A stretch of 64,000 nt of DNA from Ulota crispa (taxonomy: Eukaryota > Streptophyta > Bryopsida > Orthotrichales > Orthotrichaceae), in the NCBI GenBank assembly GCA_963920765.1, contig OY987247.1, positions 4,588,001 through 4,652,000 of the forward strand. Direction: 5' to 3'. Shown in pieces: positions 1 to 11,781 of this stretch. Made by a program: the position numbers and the translations under genes. The number at the start of each line of letters is the position of its first letter. Position 1 is the first letter of the stretch. Below the pieces are notes generated by a model. That model saw only the letters and a program-made list of their open reading frames with translations. It was not told the origin of the DNA and searched no databases.

Positions 1-1643
1 AGACATACAACACCTGGTACAAGAAACCTTCCACCATGAGTCGTAAATGAGTTGTAACCATACTTGTACATAGTCGTGTTGGAGTTGAAAGAGTGTTCTT
101 TTGGATAGGCACATAGAGGAGAACGAGGCAATTTTGATGGCTGACCAAAAAAAAAAAACTAACATCCAGCTGACACCGATGAAGAATTTTTGTGGCAAAA
201 GTGTCAGAAGGATGAGAAATACTTCTTAGTTGTTGTGTCCTAAACGATAGGTTTTGCATGATTGAGAGCCGACTAGGAGTGGTGTAGTTGTAATACAATA
301 GTTTGTGACCCAAACGACTTTGAAATGAGTTGTTTCTAGAGTCAAATTTTTCTTGTTTTCTTCTAGTGTTATGGCTAAACTACTTTGTGTAATTTTTTGA
401 AACTTTTATGGATCTCCCGCAATTGCGCACACATTTGGCCTCCATTGCTAAGTCTCTCCAATAATCAGCGCATTCAGGATTCCTTGCTCTTACCTCCAGC
501 GATAATGCAATGGATCCGCATCAGAGGAATAAAGAGGGCATTGCAGTAGCAGTAGTGATAGGGCTAGCATTGTACTCTATATTCAAAGATCAATTATCTT
601 GAAACTTGGTGTTGTCAAAAGTACATTTTGAAGTGAAATCACCGTTCTTTTGTCCTTTTATTTTCTGGATCAAGAACATCTATGCCTCTACAGAAAACAA
701 GGAAAACAAGGAGAACAAGGAGACCAAGGATAATGAAGAGAATGAGGATAACGAGGATGAATGAGGAGGTGCTTACGGGTATGGACATCGTGATGCCTTG
801 TCTAGAAAGCGTCTGTAATGAATAAGTGGCAAATTGCGAGTAGTGCATATGTTACTGAGCTATTGTGTTATGACGTTTTTTTGTTAAGTCCATGCATGAT
901 ACACTGCAAGGAATCAATGGTTGGTGAGAAACGACCACTTTAGCAGAGGTTACGCAGATTCAAGCGTTGAGTCTTTTTACATGCGGCAGCCACCCCATAT
1001 GCAAGCTCCTGTTGCTCTTAATTACCAGCCCCGCCTAGCAGCTACTTTTCTTGCTATACAACTTGGCACCATGGCTTGATATGTAATTTCTCATCATTTC
1101 AAACACAAAAAGAATTGAGTGCGAGTATGGGATGGTATGAATGACACAATAACACATGATGTCACGTTTGAGAATTCAAAATTCAAAAATGGGTCAATTT
1201 AAGTTTACCGCAAAAGTCGTTGTGAAAGAATTGCTCAAATCATTTAGAGTAAGTTTAGATTGTTTCATACTTTCTAAGGTACTATTTTGCTTGGAGACTT
1301 TGCACAAACCACTTGGATTAGGTTTCTTTCATTTTGCATGAGACAGTCTAGTGTTAAGCGTATCTTTGGGAGATGCTAGTGAGTCAGAAAGAAGTTTATC
1401 ACAGTGGTGAGGAAATTAACAACCTCAATGTGGGTGTTAGGAGATTAACTGTTGTAGGAGCTTGACAAGAAGGATTGAGTTGCTTGAAATTTTCCTCACG
1501 TTTGTTTTAGAGTACAATGTTTTTTGCTTTTTTCTTTATTTATGTAATTTCAATGGGTATTAGCATTAGTCGGTTTTCTCTCCCAAGAACGTTCTGTGTT
1601 GGTTTTGTACTCATGATTTTGATGGTCCTTTGTTTATGTACAG
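1..1643 (+). other. Upstream region of accA fragment; possible small exons
   Basis: No gene is recognised with confidence. A short open frame at 510-602 starts with ATG and encodes 30 residues containing a hydrophobic stretch (GIAVAVVIGLALYSIF), which could be a membrane segment. The same frame continues past its TGA at 600-602 and reaches a Lys/Glu/Asn-rich acidic tail (about 678-749, ending in TGA), so it could be one coding unit broken by a stop, or chance. Around 950-1078 another frame reads a Pro/Gln-rich stretch ending in TGA and could be an upstream exon. None of these can be joined securely to the exon at 1644. Confidence 0.25.
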
Positions 1644-2999
1644 GTGTCCTGTACACATACCTGTGATTCCTCAGGGGCATGGGCTTGCTCTAGGCTATGC
1701 TCCTCAAACCGGCCATGGTGGTGTTTCTTCAGCACCCATTGTGGACCTTGAGAACAAGATTGATGAAGTAAGAATTTGAGCTCCCATTGCCTTATGCCCA
1801 GCCCTAGAATCAAATCCATTGATGTGCTCCTGCCTTTCTCCGCTGAATACTTTTTAATTCAAGATCGAGATCTAAGTTTTTATATTGCAATGTGGCAATA
1901 GGTGCGGGAGCTTGCTAAGAAGACGGGCTTGGATTTCACTGAACAAATTGTTGAACTGGAAGAAAAATATGATCAGGTGGGTGATCAGTTGAGCATGTTA
2001 GCCTTTCATTCCTTTTGCCTGGAAGCAGGGGTTGATGCTCCATTAAGGTAGGAGCACCTTAAATGGACAGGATTCGTTTACGGACACCTATAAAACAGTC
2101 CGTATTGGATTCAAAAGTTGGGCAAATAGGACACGAACCTCGGGTATGAGATCCAGCAGTTGTGCAGATGGGACACAAACCATGGGTATGAGCGGTCACA
2201 GTGACCATTTTAAGCATTAAAGTTTTCTATTCTCAGACTCTTGGGTCCACTCATTTGATCTTCTCTGTGTTTGTTTTCCGAAAGTTCATGACCGATTTAT
2301 ATAGGTCTAGTGTCCACAATAGGTGTATCTACAGCCTTGTTTTCAAAAATTCATATTTTATTCATAAAACTACAAAATAATATGAGGACAATTTTCTGCC
2401 CATCTGTGTCCATTTCCTAACAGAAATTTGTATTTAAAATCTTAGTGCACCTTCTTCTTGAATTGATGTAACAAAAGTGTCCCTTTTAGGTGCTCCTACC
2501 TTAGTAAGCATCATCAGAAAATTGGTAGATGGAGCTTATGTGCACAAGACCAGTACAATTTACCCTAGATACTTGCATGGGAAGCTGCTCCTTGTTAACC
2601 TATGTTTCTGGATGGTATTGATTAGAAGCTACGAAGCAATTCAAATTCTAAGTGCAGCAGCAGAGGTCTGCTTAGGAGAGACCAGCCTTTGAAATGTGCA
2701 TCTCTGGTAGATTCCCTGCATGGATATTTCCTAACCAGAACTTCACCCATTAAACATATTCCTCAAATTACAAGTGCTCTGTACAAACAGTGTTGCTCAT
2801 GGTATGGCTGACTGTTGACCAAAGTTTTTGTGTACTGCCCTTTTGATTCAGCAAGAATTTGTTGAGATTATTTGATTTTACATTGAATTTTGCTTGTTGT
2901 GTTGAGCAGGTGCGTAGGGAACTGTATGGAGCACTTACACCAATGCAGCGCCTCAGTGTGGCTCGTCATCCGAACCGGCCCACTAAACCAGAAGGCTAA
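1644..2999 (+). pseudogene. accA: Truncated acetyl-CoA carboxylase carboxyltransferase alpha subunit (plastid type)
   Basis: The full enzyme is the alpha subunit of the plastid heteromeric acetyl-CoA carboxylase, which moves carboxyl groups from biotin to acetyl-CoA in fatty-acid synthesis. Three exons with good GT-AG borders are visible: 1644-1767, 1902-1976 and 2910-2999. Both internal introns are phase 0. Exon 1 contributes SSAPIVDLENKIDE, exon 2 VRELAKKTGLDFTEQIVELE and exon 3 ends LTPMQRLSVARHPNRPT, all hallmarks of the family's N-terminal helical region. The reading frame then stops after KPEG at 2997-2999, so the whole CoA-binding and catalytic crotonase-fold domain is missing, and nothing resembling it follows downstream. 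The start lies upstream of 1644 and was not found. The residues before SSAPIV are Pro/Gly/Gln-rich and unlike the usual family sequence, suggesting a chimeric or captured fragment. It could be a pseudogene or a short fusion protein. The intact splice sites and open frame make recent capture or retained expression possible. Confidence 0.8.
2046..2501. mobile_element. TA-flanked MITE (AGGTAG family) in accA intron 2
   Basis: Inverted termini AGGTAGGAGCACCT are seen at both ends, flanked by TA at 2044-2045 and 2502-2503. TA target duplication is typical of Tc1/mariner (Stowaway-like) MITEs. No coding capacity. It sits wholly inside intron 1977-2909, so it does not disturb the splice sites. Confidence 0.75.
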
Positions 3000-3579
3000 T
3001 TCACTGCAAGAAAGTCTAAATTGGACTTCATGTTTTTTGTAGAGATTTTCAGTAGTTTATATGGAGACTTGCTTTTGTTTGCTTTTTCGACCAGTACATG
3101 CAAATGATCATCTTCATGAGAGTTTTTCTCATTGAAGTTTAGAATGTTGAATTTGAGGTATGATGGTTTTAAAATTTTAATTACCATACTCTATTTTTGA
3201 AGTTGTCGTTGAAAGGATTTTTTTTTGCAATAAAATTGAATCATACTTGTATTTCTTTAATTTTGAGAAATTTTGAAAAGAAAACCTTTGGAGTTTGGAG
3301 ATCTATCTCCTACAAAGATCAGAAGCTAACACCATATGGATGAATGAAAAAGTCAGTTCTTTTTGTGTTCATGTAACTTATTTACAATGTATCATCATTC
3401 AGTACTTGAGAGCCAGGTCCTTCAAGGGTTTAAATTGGCAACTTTCCAAATGTTAATGTTGTCAATTTTCATACCTTTGTCCACAAAGAATTGATTTCGT
3501 TTCCAAGATTTAATTAAAAGAGCTTTAAATCATTGTAAAATTGTGAACCTGAAATCATCAAAATACTATAATTTTTCAA
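3000..3579. other. Intergenic, 3' flank of accA fragment
   Basis: AT-rich sequence after the accA stop. I see no continuation of the carboxyltransferase reading frame and no other gene. Confidence 0.5.
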
Positions 3580-4451
3580 CCCCTAAACTTCCAAGGCCAT
3601 ATTCTGCCAAAAACCACTCAAAAATACCCCTATTGCTGCGTCCTTAAAAAATATATATATATTGTTCTTGAAAATCCAATCATTGAGTTTTGTAATTCAC
3701 TTGTACAGAAAGAATCACTAAAAATTTTGTGACATATGACTGTACAAAAAGAAAGTTATGAGAATCTGAAGGGAAAAGTTTTTTTTTTTTCCATTGTGCT
3801 TAAAAATTTCACATGGCTTTGATCACCATTTGCTAATTTTTTGCGCTACAAGCCTTCAAGTTGTAGTTTTATCTTGTAGGTAATTAAGTTAGACCTTTGT
3901 ACACTAATTTTCAAGGCAATCAAAGACACAGAACAAACCCTAAAAAATATTGTAATGCCACTATATGACAAGTTTTGCAAATACACTATGGCATTTTTGA
4001 GTGAAGTTTCCCACCACATTTTTTAGATATGAGGAATCCAAACTGTGTATTTGAAAATAAATATGTACTTTGAATGTCATAAAAAAAGTATCTCTAAAAT
4101 TTAGAAGCTCCCAAAGCCCAATATATGACCTCCTAATTGGAAATGAAAAGGGGACAATGATGAAATAATGGGGATTACAAGAGCAACTTGTGACAACCCC
4201 TCCTTGCTCCCCCCCCCTCCAAAGTCAATATTTTCTCCCTTGCTCAAGCTACCCCTTGAATTGCTCTTGGCCAAAAAAAACCCATGACTTGTGAACCATG
4301 TGACATAATCACATGATTTTTAGCATCCCACAAACCTTATACATTCCTACACACTCATAAAAAATTTCAAAAAATTATGTAAAAAATTAAGGTCACACGA
4401 GCCTACCCAAAATCTTGAAAGTCCCATGAGGGGACTTTGGTCCTTGAGGGG
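3580..4451. mobile_element. TTAA-type MITE, copy 1
   Basis: Left end reads CCCCTAAACTTCCAAGGCC, and right end reads GGTCCTTGAGGGG followed by TTAA (4452-4455). The left flank is TCAA, one substitution from TTAA. About 872 bp, non-coding. Member of the large family described in the findings. Confidence 0.6.
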
Positions 4452-4455
4452 TTAA

Positions 4456-6286
4456 TACAAACAGTTTAAAATAATCTAAAATTAAAATTGAGCCTATATC
4501 TACACAACTTTCTAATACTATACGTGTATGTAGACCAATAAAACTTTGATTCATTTGAGTTCATATCCAATATTTTAGTGGTCACGTTTAGATGGTCTTA
4601 TTTATTCATGCATATAAAATCAATATCAATAATATAATATAAGGACGCACAGATTGTAAGTAAGTTAAAGGGCAAAGAAGAAAAGGAACATTTTGGAATA
4701 ACTTTTTTTTGTTAGATCAAGAATACAAAATAAACATATTTTGCTGTGTTGTGAAACAACCTTGTTCATAGTTTATATAGTTTATATGTTGAGGGACCAT
4801 TTTAATTCTAGATAAAAATTTATTTACTGTGAATATTATGATCACATTATTCACAAGTATCCTCCCTCAAAATAAAGCTTTAAAATGATTACAAAACAAC
4901 TCTATCTAACTTTGGATGAAACTTTATCAAAACTAAGATATTTCTTAGTGAAAGACATGCAAAAGCATAATTTCACAAAGGTTATTGCTCTTAAGTGTTT
5001 ACAACTCATGATCAAAGTCATCAAGCCATCAATATCATTGTTCATATGTCCATACACAACTTTGTAAATTTTCAACCACTTTTGTAAACACATTTCAACC
5101 ATACAAAAGTGGCAAAATCTTCTATGTATCTCAGTACCAAATATTTGGATACTTACCTAAAACGTTTACAATAGCATTTTAAAAGTTTGGTACAGGACTT
5201 TAAAACATACTAGTGGAGTTAGTTTTGGAAATTATAAGTATCTGAAAAGATATCTAGTTTATTTGAAATTTACATAATACAACCCTATACATCATAGACT
5301 GAAAAAAATGATATAACAAGTTTAGTCTAGGACAGAGTTCCCTTTGGCGAGAAAGGAGTGTAATTTTTGTACTTTCACCCATTGGTTTATGTGAACTCCA
5401 ATGTAGAGGCTTGACCAAATGAATTCTTCATCTACACCCGTTCATTGGTAGAATTTCAATTATACCAATTTAGAAAAATCCATTTTGTCATAATATTATT
5501 ACACGTTCCAAATGACCATCATTAATCTTGAAATCCAAATTCTTATGATTTTTTTGCACTTTTCTAAGTTATATTTAAAAGCATCACCAAAGAAGGATAT
5601 ACTCATCATCTGGAACAAGAACTATGGGGTGCTTATGAATATTCATAGGTGTTTCGTTTTAAGCAAAACTTGCACCCAAAAAGTGTGTACAGCAAAAAAA
5701 AATGTGGATACTAGCGTTAATTTTGCATGGTAATTTGGCATGTTAATTCTGTGTTTTATCATATGAGTATGCCTTGTTTGTGCTTTTTTCTTTTTTTTTT
5801 TTTTTTTTGTGGTAACTAAGCAATTTTGGGCAAGCTATTACTCATAGAATAATAAATAAATTCCTATAAAAAGTTTAGAGGATGTGTGCCCAAATAGTAG
5901 CTTTCTAATGTAACAATTGTCAAACTATTTTGAGTTGTAGAATTAAAAGTCATAATGAAAATGTAACTTTCCTTGCTCATTGAGGAGGACAAGCAAAACT
6001 ATTCACACTGCACCTGAGATTTTGGGATATTGCCCAAAGGTTGAGGGGCAAAGATATTTCTTTGTCAGACCATGACCTAGCCTTGTTCCATGAAGGCAAT
6101 AGTTTTTGCTTATTGCCCTTTACTTATCCTTTATTAAAAACAACACTTTGTTGATCAAGCTTGTCAAAGCCACAATTTTGGGCCATTTTTCTTTTTTTCT
6201 CCTTCCTTTGAAGCTAGCTAAAAGTGCGGTAAGTATATTTCCCACAACTTCTGCATGACTACATCAAAATTTGAACGACTTAACCC
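4456..6286. other. Intergenic, no gene seen
   Basis: AT-rich sequence with homopolymer runs, including a long T run near 5785-5808. Only short chance open frames are present. No repeat border was recognised. Confidence 0.4.
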
Positions 6287-6290
6287 TTAA

Positions 6291-7209
6291 CCCCTAAAGG
6301 ACCATGGCCTTTATTTTGTCAAAAGACATTCAAAACTGCCACCTCTATGGCAAAGAAGAAAAAAGTTTGAAAAATCAAGCATTTTGCATATCCAACCATA
6401 GGTTCTTGTGCTACACTACTATAAGAATGTGTCATACAAAACTCAAGAACTTTGACTGCACAAAATGGAAGATAGATGCATTTAAAGTGTAAAGAAAAAC
6501 TTTTTTTGCACGTTGCTTGACTAGATTTTTTAACTTTGAACATTTTTAACTTAAAATTTTTGCACCAAGAGTTTGGAATTCTATTTTTGCATGGTGGGAA
6601 GCTGAGTTGGGAATCTTGGGAATTTTTTTTTAAATAGAATACTTAATTTTCATTTTTTTTAAAAACATTAGGTAGAAGAAGGTATGAGATTGAACGAAAA
6701 CTTAAATTGCTAATAACCATGCAATAGAATTGAAACTCAATAATCCCGATGGTGAGATTGTTCTAGAAAGCAAACTTCACCCTCTCCAACTCTTTTTTTG
6801 AAAAAATGTTAAACTTGCATTCAAAAATGAAGTACATAAGTTATTTTTTCAAGAAGATACTTGAGTTGCCCAAAAACAACATTGTCCATTACTTTCTCAT
6901 AACTAGTCCAAATGGAATGAATCAAAGCTTCAGATGTAGATAAAGATATAATCTATAAGAAACAAAAATTAAAATTTTTTTTCAAGTTTTTAAAAGAATT
7001 TTTTTTGCTGCCCCTAGTTCCCAAATTTGTGCTTATTTGGGCATAACTTTTGCTCCTTGGCATCAATTGGAATAAAAATTATATTCCCCAAAAGCTAATG
7101 TGTTTTTCTATCTTTAAAAAAAGTTTCAAAAAATTAGGACAAAATGGAGGCCGTAGGTACCTACCCGAATTCCCATTTGTCCCCTATAGGGACAATGGTC
7201 CTTTAGGGG
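6291..7209. mobile_element. TTAA-type MITE, subfamily A (919 bp)
   Basis: Perfect TTAA flanks at 6287-6290 and 7210-7213. The termini CCCCTAAAGGACCAT are inverted at the two ends. The interior matches the copies at 26292-27211 (opposite orientation) and 51237-52156 (same orientation). Non-coding. Confidence 0.8.
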
Positions 7210-7911
7210 TTAAACAACCATAGGGCATAGTATATACGTTGATGTATAATTTTCATTTGCTTCCAATGAGAAATTCTAATTTGGGATCTCAAGTAGCTCA
7301 CGAGAACCGCATTGATCTATTCTCCAACTTCTTTGTTAGTCTCAAATGTAGTAGAGGTGTGGATCCATTCCAAATACAAGAAACATACCCCATATTGTAC
7401 TGGTCGCAAAGGGCCTTTCAATCATTTAAAGGTTAAGGTCAAAAACATACTGAGAATTTACCACCACTAGAACAAGACAGTGTTCAAATAAAATGATCTT
7501 GTAAGAGTCCATATCCTAACCAACTTAGACAAAAACTGACAGCATAGGAATGAAATTGATTTGCTCTTCAACCAAACACAGCCAGTAACAAACAAAACCA
7601 AACTTCTAATAGGCAATATTTGAGGAGCAACTGAAATTTTTTGTATTTGGTTGTGAGAAACAAGATTGTCATGTCAAACTGGCTAACAAGGTTCTCCAAT
7701 ATATGTAGCACTAACATTGTGTAGTCACTGCAGAAAACAAAGACCAATGAAACTGAAAGTTTCTGATTGAACCAGCCTTAAAATTGGTGAGGACTAGTCA
7801 ATTTATTATATGGACAGTTGAGGAATATAACTACAATACTTCGAATTTGTTCACACTTGTCTTAGCCAATTATGCTCAGCCACAACACTCTTTAATCAGA
7901 GTCAAACCTAC
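7210..7911. repeat. Intergenic with a dispersed repeat (7236-7400)
   Basis: About 130 bp around 7255-7385, containing AATTTGGGATCTCAAGTAGC, recurs in diverged form at about 42750-42880. Both copies lie close to a CCCCTAAA-type terminus. The element type is not clear. The remainder shows no gene. Confidence 0.45.
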
Positions 7912-8632
7912 TAAGAGCATCCGCTGTGCACCCAGGCATAAAGGCCGGGATGTAAATCGTGATCTATTGTTAGCTTATAGCTAATCACACAAAAATTACA
8001 TGATTTGAAGAGTATGAAAATTTTCATTTTAAAAGTGCAATAAAATTTTGGTTTGGACATTGTGTAATTTAGATGTATCACATTAAATGTCAATTAGCGT
8101 CCAAAAAATTTAAAGGCCCCTCCAAATCAAGTCTAAATAAGGAAACTTTAGTAAAGGGGTTGGTACATTTGTTGTCCACTTTACAAAAGTTTCCTTATTT
8201 AGGCTTGACTTGGAGGGGCCTTTAAGTTTTTTGGAAGTTAGCTAACATTTGATGTGGTATATCTAAATCATGCAATGTCCAAATCAAAATTTTATTGCAC
8301 TTTTAGAATGGAAATTTTAATACTCTTCAAATCATATAATTTTTGTATGATTAGCTATATGCTATTAACCCCTCAAGGCCCAAGCAGCATTTTTTCAGCT
8401 TTCTAGCAATTTTGGGTCACTACAAATGGGTTTTGCATTTGTTTATTTTTTAAAATTTTCACACATAAAGTACCCAAGGAGTAGCTATAAGGCCCAACAA
8501 TTTTCATGACTTTTGACTATATGATTCAAAAGTTACTACATGAATTGTGGTTTTCTTTGCTTGTCAAGGCACCTTGGGCAGTTCAAAAACTTTTTTAAAA
8601 ATTACATTTCAAATTATATATTTTTAAATTTG

Positions 8633-8636
<4 letters not shown>

Positions 8637-8684
<48 letters not shown>
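8637..8684. repeat. (TA)n microsatellite
   Basis: An uninterrupted TA run lies in the loop of the foldback MITE, just left of the nested Stowaway-like element. Confidence 0.9.
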
Positions 8685-8687
<3 letters not shown>

Positions 8688-8705
8688 AACCAAATTTTAA
8701 ATGTA

Positions 8706-8993
8706 CTCCCTATGTCCCATTATAAAGCTCCAAATTCCATGCAATAAGTACCACATTTGTACATGTTGCTAGCTCCTCATTATTGATGATTTAAAGATTA
8801 GTAGCAACAATAGTACCTCATATGGACAAGGCCAAGCTTGTTAGGAGAGGAATGCTCTCTAATTACTTAACTTGCCCTATGAGATCATTAGACATGATAA
8901 ACGCTTTCTTAGCAATTGAAATTAGCAAAAGGGAGCTTTTTAGTGGGACAAGAACTATGCCTAATTTGAAGCTTTATATTGGGACAGAGGGAG
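8706..8993. mobile_element. Stowaway-like MITE (third nesting level)
   Basis: Termini CTCCCTATGTCCCA and TGGGACAGAGGGAG are inverted and flanked by TA (8704-8705 and 8994-8995). CTCCCTCYGTCCCA termini plus a TA duplication are the signature of Stowaway MITEs. About 288 bp, non-coding, nested inside the TTAA element. Confidence 0.8.
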
Positions 8994-9313
8994 TAATTTT
9001 TAAAAAAGTTTTTGAACTGCCCAGGCTGCCCTGACAAGCAAAGAAAACCATAATTCATGCAATAAAATTTTGAACCATGTAGTCAAAAGTCATGAAAGTT
9101 GTTGGGCCTTATAGCTACTCCTTGGGTACTTCATGTGTGAAAATCAAAATAAAATAAAAAGGAAAATCCCATTTGTAGTGACCTGCCCAAAATTACTAGA
9201 ATGCCAAAAAAAACACTCCTTGGGCTTTGAGGGGTTAATAGATCAGGAGGCCTTTATGCTAGGGTGCACAGTGGATGCTCTAAACAAAGTTGTGTAAATA
9301 GATGGTGTCTCAA

Positions 9314-10457
9314 GGCCGCTTTACACTTGCGGGCGAGGCCAATTCATTATGGCAAAGGCCACTTGACTAATCCTCTCTTGTGATACAAAGCTGAAATTAG
9401 CCCCAACCCCTTTACACTTAGAGTATGGGCCAATTTGGTGGAATGAATATTTTATTCAACAAAGACAAGATTTGACATGGCCTAAGCTCACTGAATTGGG
9501 TACACCAATAATGGGAGGCCAATTCTTGGCCTTGGGGCCAATGTCAAGTTTCATTAAAAAAAAATCATAAAATATTATTTTTTCTCAAATCAAATTTGTT
9601 ATACCAAAAGCTAGGGGGAGTGGGGGACAAGGGGGGGCATGGGATATTTAGCTTGCTAAACTAGTTCTTACGTATATGAAAAACACTAGGCTTGTATGTT
9701 TTGTATCTATTTGCAAATCATTTTTTCCTTCTATGCTTCTCATGAAGTCTTTATGTAAACCTTGCATATGTTGATATGTTGATTTTTTTTTCTATCAAAC
9801 TTTATGCAAGATACTCTTGATGATCTATAACTCATAGTATTTACTCTGCTAGATACTATCCACATAAAACTTGATTTTTGGAAGAACTAATTAATAGACA
9901 TAAATACTATAAATGCTTTGGGGTCAATAAAAAGTAAATAAATGAAGGCAATTGATATAATATACCTTGATGATGTAAACAAAAAACTTGAGAGTTTGTT
10001 TCAAACTTCATTTCAAGGGTTCATGCACATTTTGGCAATGACCCCCTCTATCCAACTCTATTTTTTGGTGTCTATCATCATGTCATTGTTTCAATTTAGA
10101 AAATAAAAATAAAAAAGTAAAAAATAAAGAAATTAACTCATTTAAAAAAATTGTGGCCTATTCTCACTTTACATTGTAGTAAGAATCCACTATCTCCAAA
10201 GGCTAGCTTTTTGGAAACAAGCCATGGCCCATAAGAGATTTTTATCACAACTTCTCACCTCTAGTGTAAAGACGGCTTAGCTTTATTGAATTGGCCCAAC
10301 TCCTTGGCCTTAAGGCCTTTAAATATGAGATAATTGACCCCCACAATAATCTTATTTTAATTTGTAGTGGAGGCCGACCTTAAGCAAAATGTGGACTAAA
10401 ATTTAAGGCAATCAGCCCCAAACCGAATTGGCCCGGCCCCCATATGTTATGCGGCCC
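9314..10457. mobile_element. Possible hAT-like non-autonomous element
   Basis: The ends GGCCGCTTTACA and (reversed) GGCCGCATAACA are inverted, followed on both sides by a shared GGCCAATTC block. The 8-bp flanks TGTCTCAA and TCACTCAA agree at six positions. An 8-bp duplication would suggest hAT. There is no transposase frame in its 1.1 kb. Confidence 0.5.
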
Positions 10458-11357
10458 TCACTCAACTAAATTACATGCCATAGAGGGAGATTGATAGAGA
10501 AGTACTATTACTTTGACAAAAGTGGTAGTTAGGTGATTTGATTACAATTTGGTTACAATTAGCTACCACTTAATAGATAGATTTTTTTTAGGTAGGTGTT
10601 GAGTTTTCTGCTTGATTGAGGCCAAGCAATTTGGCTCAGGGTAGTAGAAGTAAAAGAACATGGTATTATCATGTGGTCGTTGTGTTAAACTATTTGTTCT
10701 CATTGAAACAGGACTACTTGAATCTGTTGTAGGATCTTTACTATTGCGAGTTGTATGGGTCCTTACCATCTGGATTGCAGTGCAAAACGGCGGCACAAGA
10801 AATTGCTTATTTACTTGGTTGTTATTGTTATTGTTTACTCACTTGTTTTTACGTGTAGTTGTTCGTTTGATGTTATGCCTTAGCATCTTTGCTGAGAAGT
10901 GAAGCTGTTCAGAAAAGTAATTGAAAACGATGTGCCTGTCAAACTTTGCCCAATTTCTTTTTATGTCTATGGTACTAGATAATAATCAAAATAATTGAAC
11001 ATAATAATCATTCATTATAGCCATTGAAGTGTCTTCCAAAGAATCATAATATCAGAATCATAATATCTTTTGATAGAGTGAAGTGTCTTTCAAAGAATTA
11101 TAATATCTTTTGATAGAGTGGATGATTGACTAGAAATAAGTTGTTTTGTCCTTATGGAATGGTTTTATCGTGTACTTATTTCTTTTATTTAGATGAATGT
11201 TTACTAATATTGTTTTGCTTTACTTAAGTTTAATTAATTTCTTTGTAATAGATGTTGTATTTTTCTCCTATTATGAATAGTTTAGCACATTCTTTATTGC
11301 TAATGGAAGACCCTAATGCATCATAAGATATTTTGGTCTATTTGCTATTTTTTATTT
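10458..11357. other. Intergenic with a short tandem duplication
   Basis: Around 11030-11120 a unit of about 50 bp containing GAAGTGTCTTTCAAAGAAT and ATAATATCTTTTGATAGAGT is repeated. Overlapping open frames of about 80 codons on both strands near 10563-10902 show no recognisable domain. Confidence 0.4.
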
Positions 11358-11776
11358 GGGAATTGATATTTGTACCACATCATTTGGACTATTTCATCAC
11401 ACCTACTATATATGGCTAATGTTTATGATATTATAGTAGGTGTGGACCATGCCAAACATCATTAATTTGAATTTGAAAATACATTGTAATTTAGTTGCAA
11501 ACTTGGTTTTATTTTTCAGCTTCAAATCTTGTACATAGTATAGATAAAAACTTTGAAATCAAACTTAAAAGCATAGTTTAGAACTTTTAATTGATACTAC
11601 AAGTCATATCTAGAGGTAAAAAATAGAGTTGAAGATGCAATCTCTATGTCAAGCTATATTTTCAAATTAGTGATGTTTTGCTCGTGGGCCACACCTACTA
11701 TTATATCACAAATACTGACCCTATATAGTAGGTGTGGTAAAATAGTTGAAAAGATGTAGTATAGATATCAATTCCC
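11358..11776. mobile_element. Foldback MITE, GGGAATTG family, copy 1
   Basis: The termini GGGAATTGATAT are inverted, and about 85 bp of each arm is complementary, including CACACCTACTATA blocks. TATTT lies directly next to both ends (11353-11357 and 11777-11781). About 419 bp, non-coding. Related ends occur at 47991-49303 and 54838-55245. Confidence 0.7.
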
Positions 11777-11781
11777 TATTT

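Larger units (their letters stand above)
8369..9234. mobile_element. TTAA-type MITE inserted in a foldback arm
   Basis: TTAA flanks are at 8365-8368 and 9235-9238. The two ends are complementary for about 240 bp (CCCCTCAAGGCCCAAG against CCTTGGGCTTTGAGGGG reversed), so the element is itself a foldback. The other arm of the host hairpin provides the empty site: GCTA-ACAA-TAGATCA on that arm aligns with GCTA-TTAA-TAGATCA here, so the target is exactly four bases. Confidence 0.8.
7915..9280. mobile_element. Tourist-like foldback element, TAA-flanked, interrupted by a TTAA MITE
   Basis: Inverted termini GAGCATCCRCTGTGCACCC lie at both ends, with TAA directly repeated at 7912-7914 and 9281-9283. 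A 3-bp TAA/TTA duplication is characteristic of PIF/Harbinger (Tourist) elements. Long inverted arms (about 7975-8155 against 8192-8352) make the element almost one hairpin. Its right arm is split by the insertion at 8369-9234. Without that insertion it would be about 496 bp. Confidence 0.75.
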
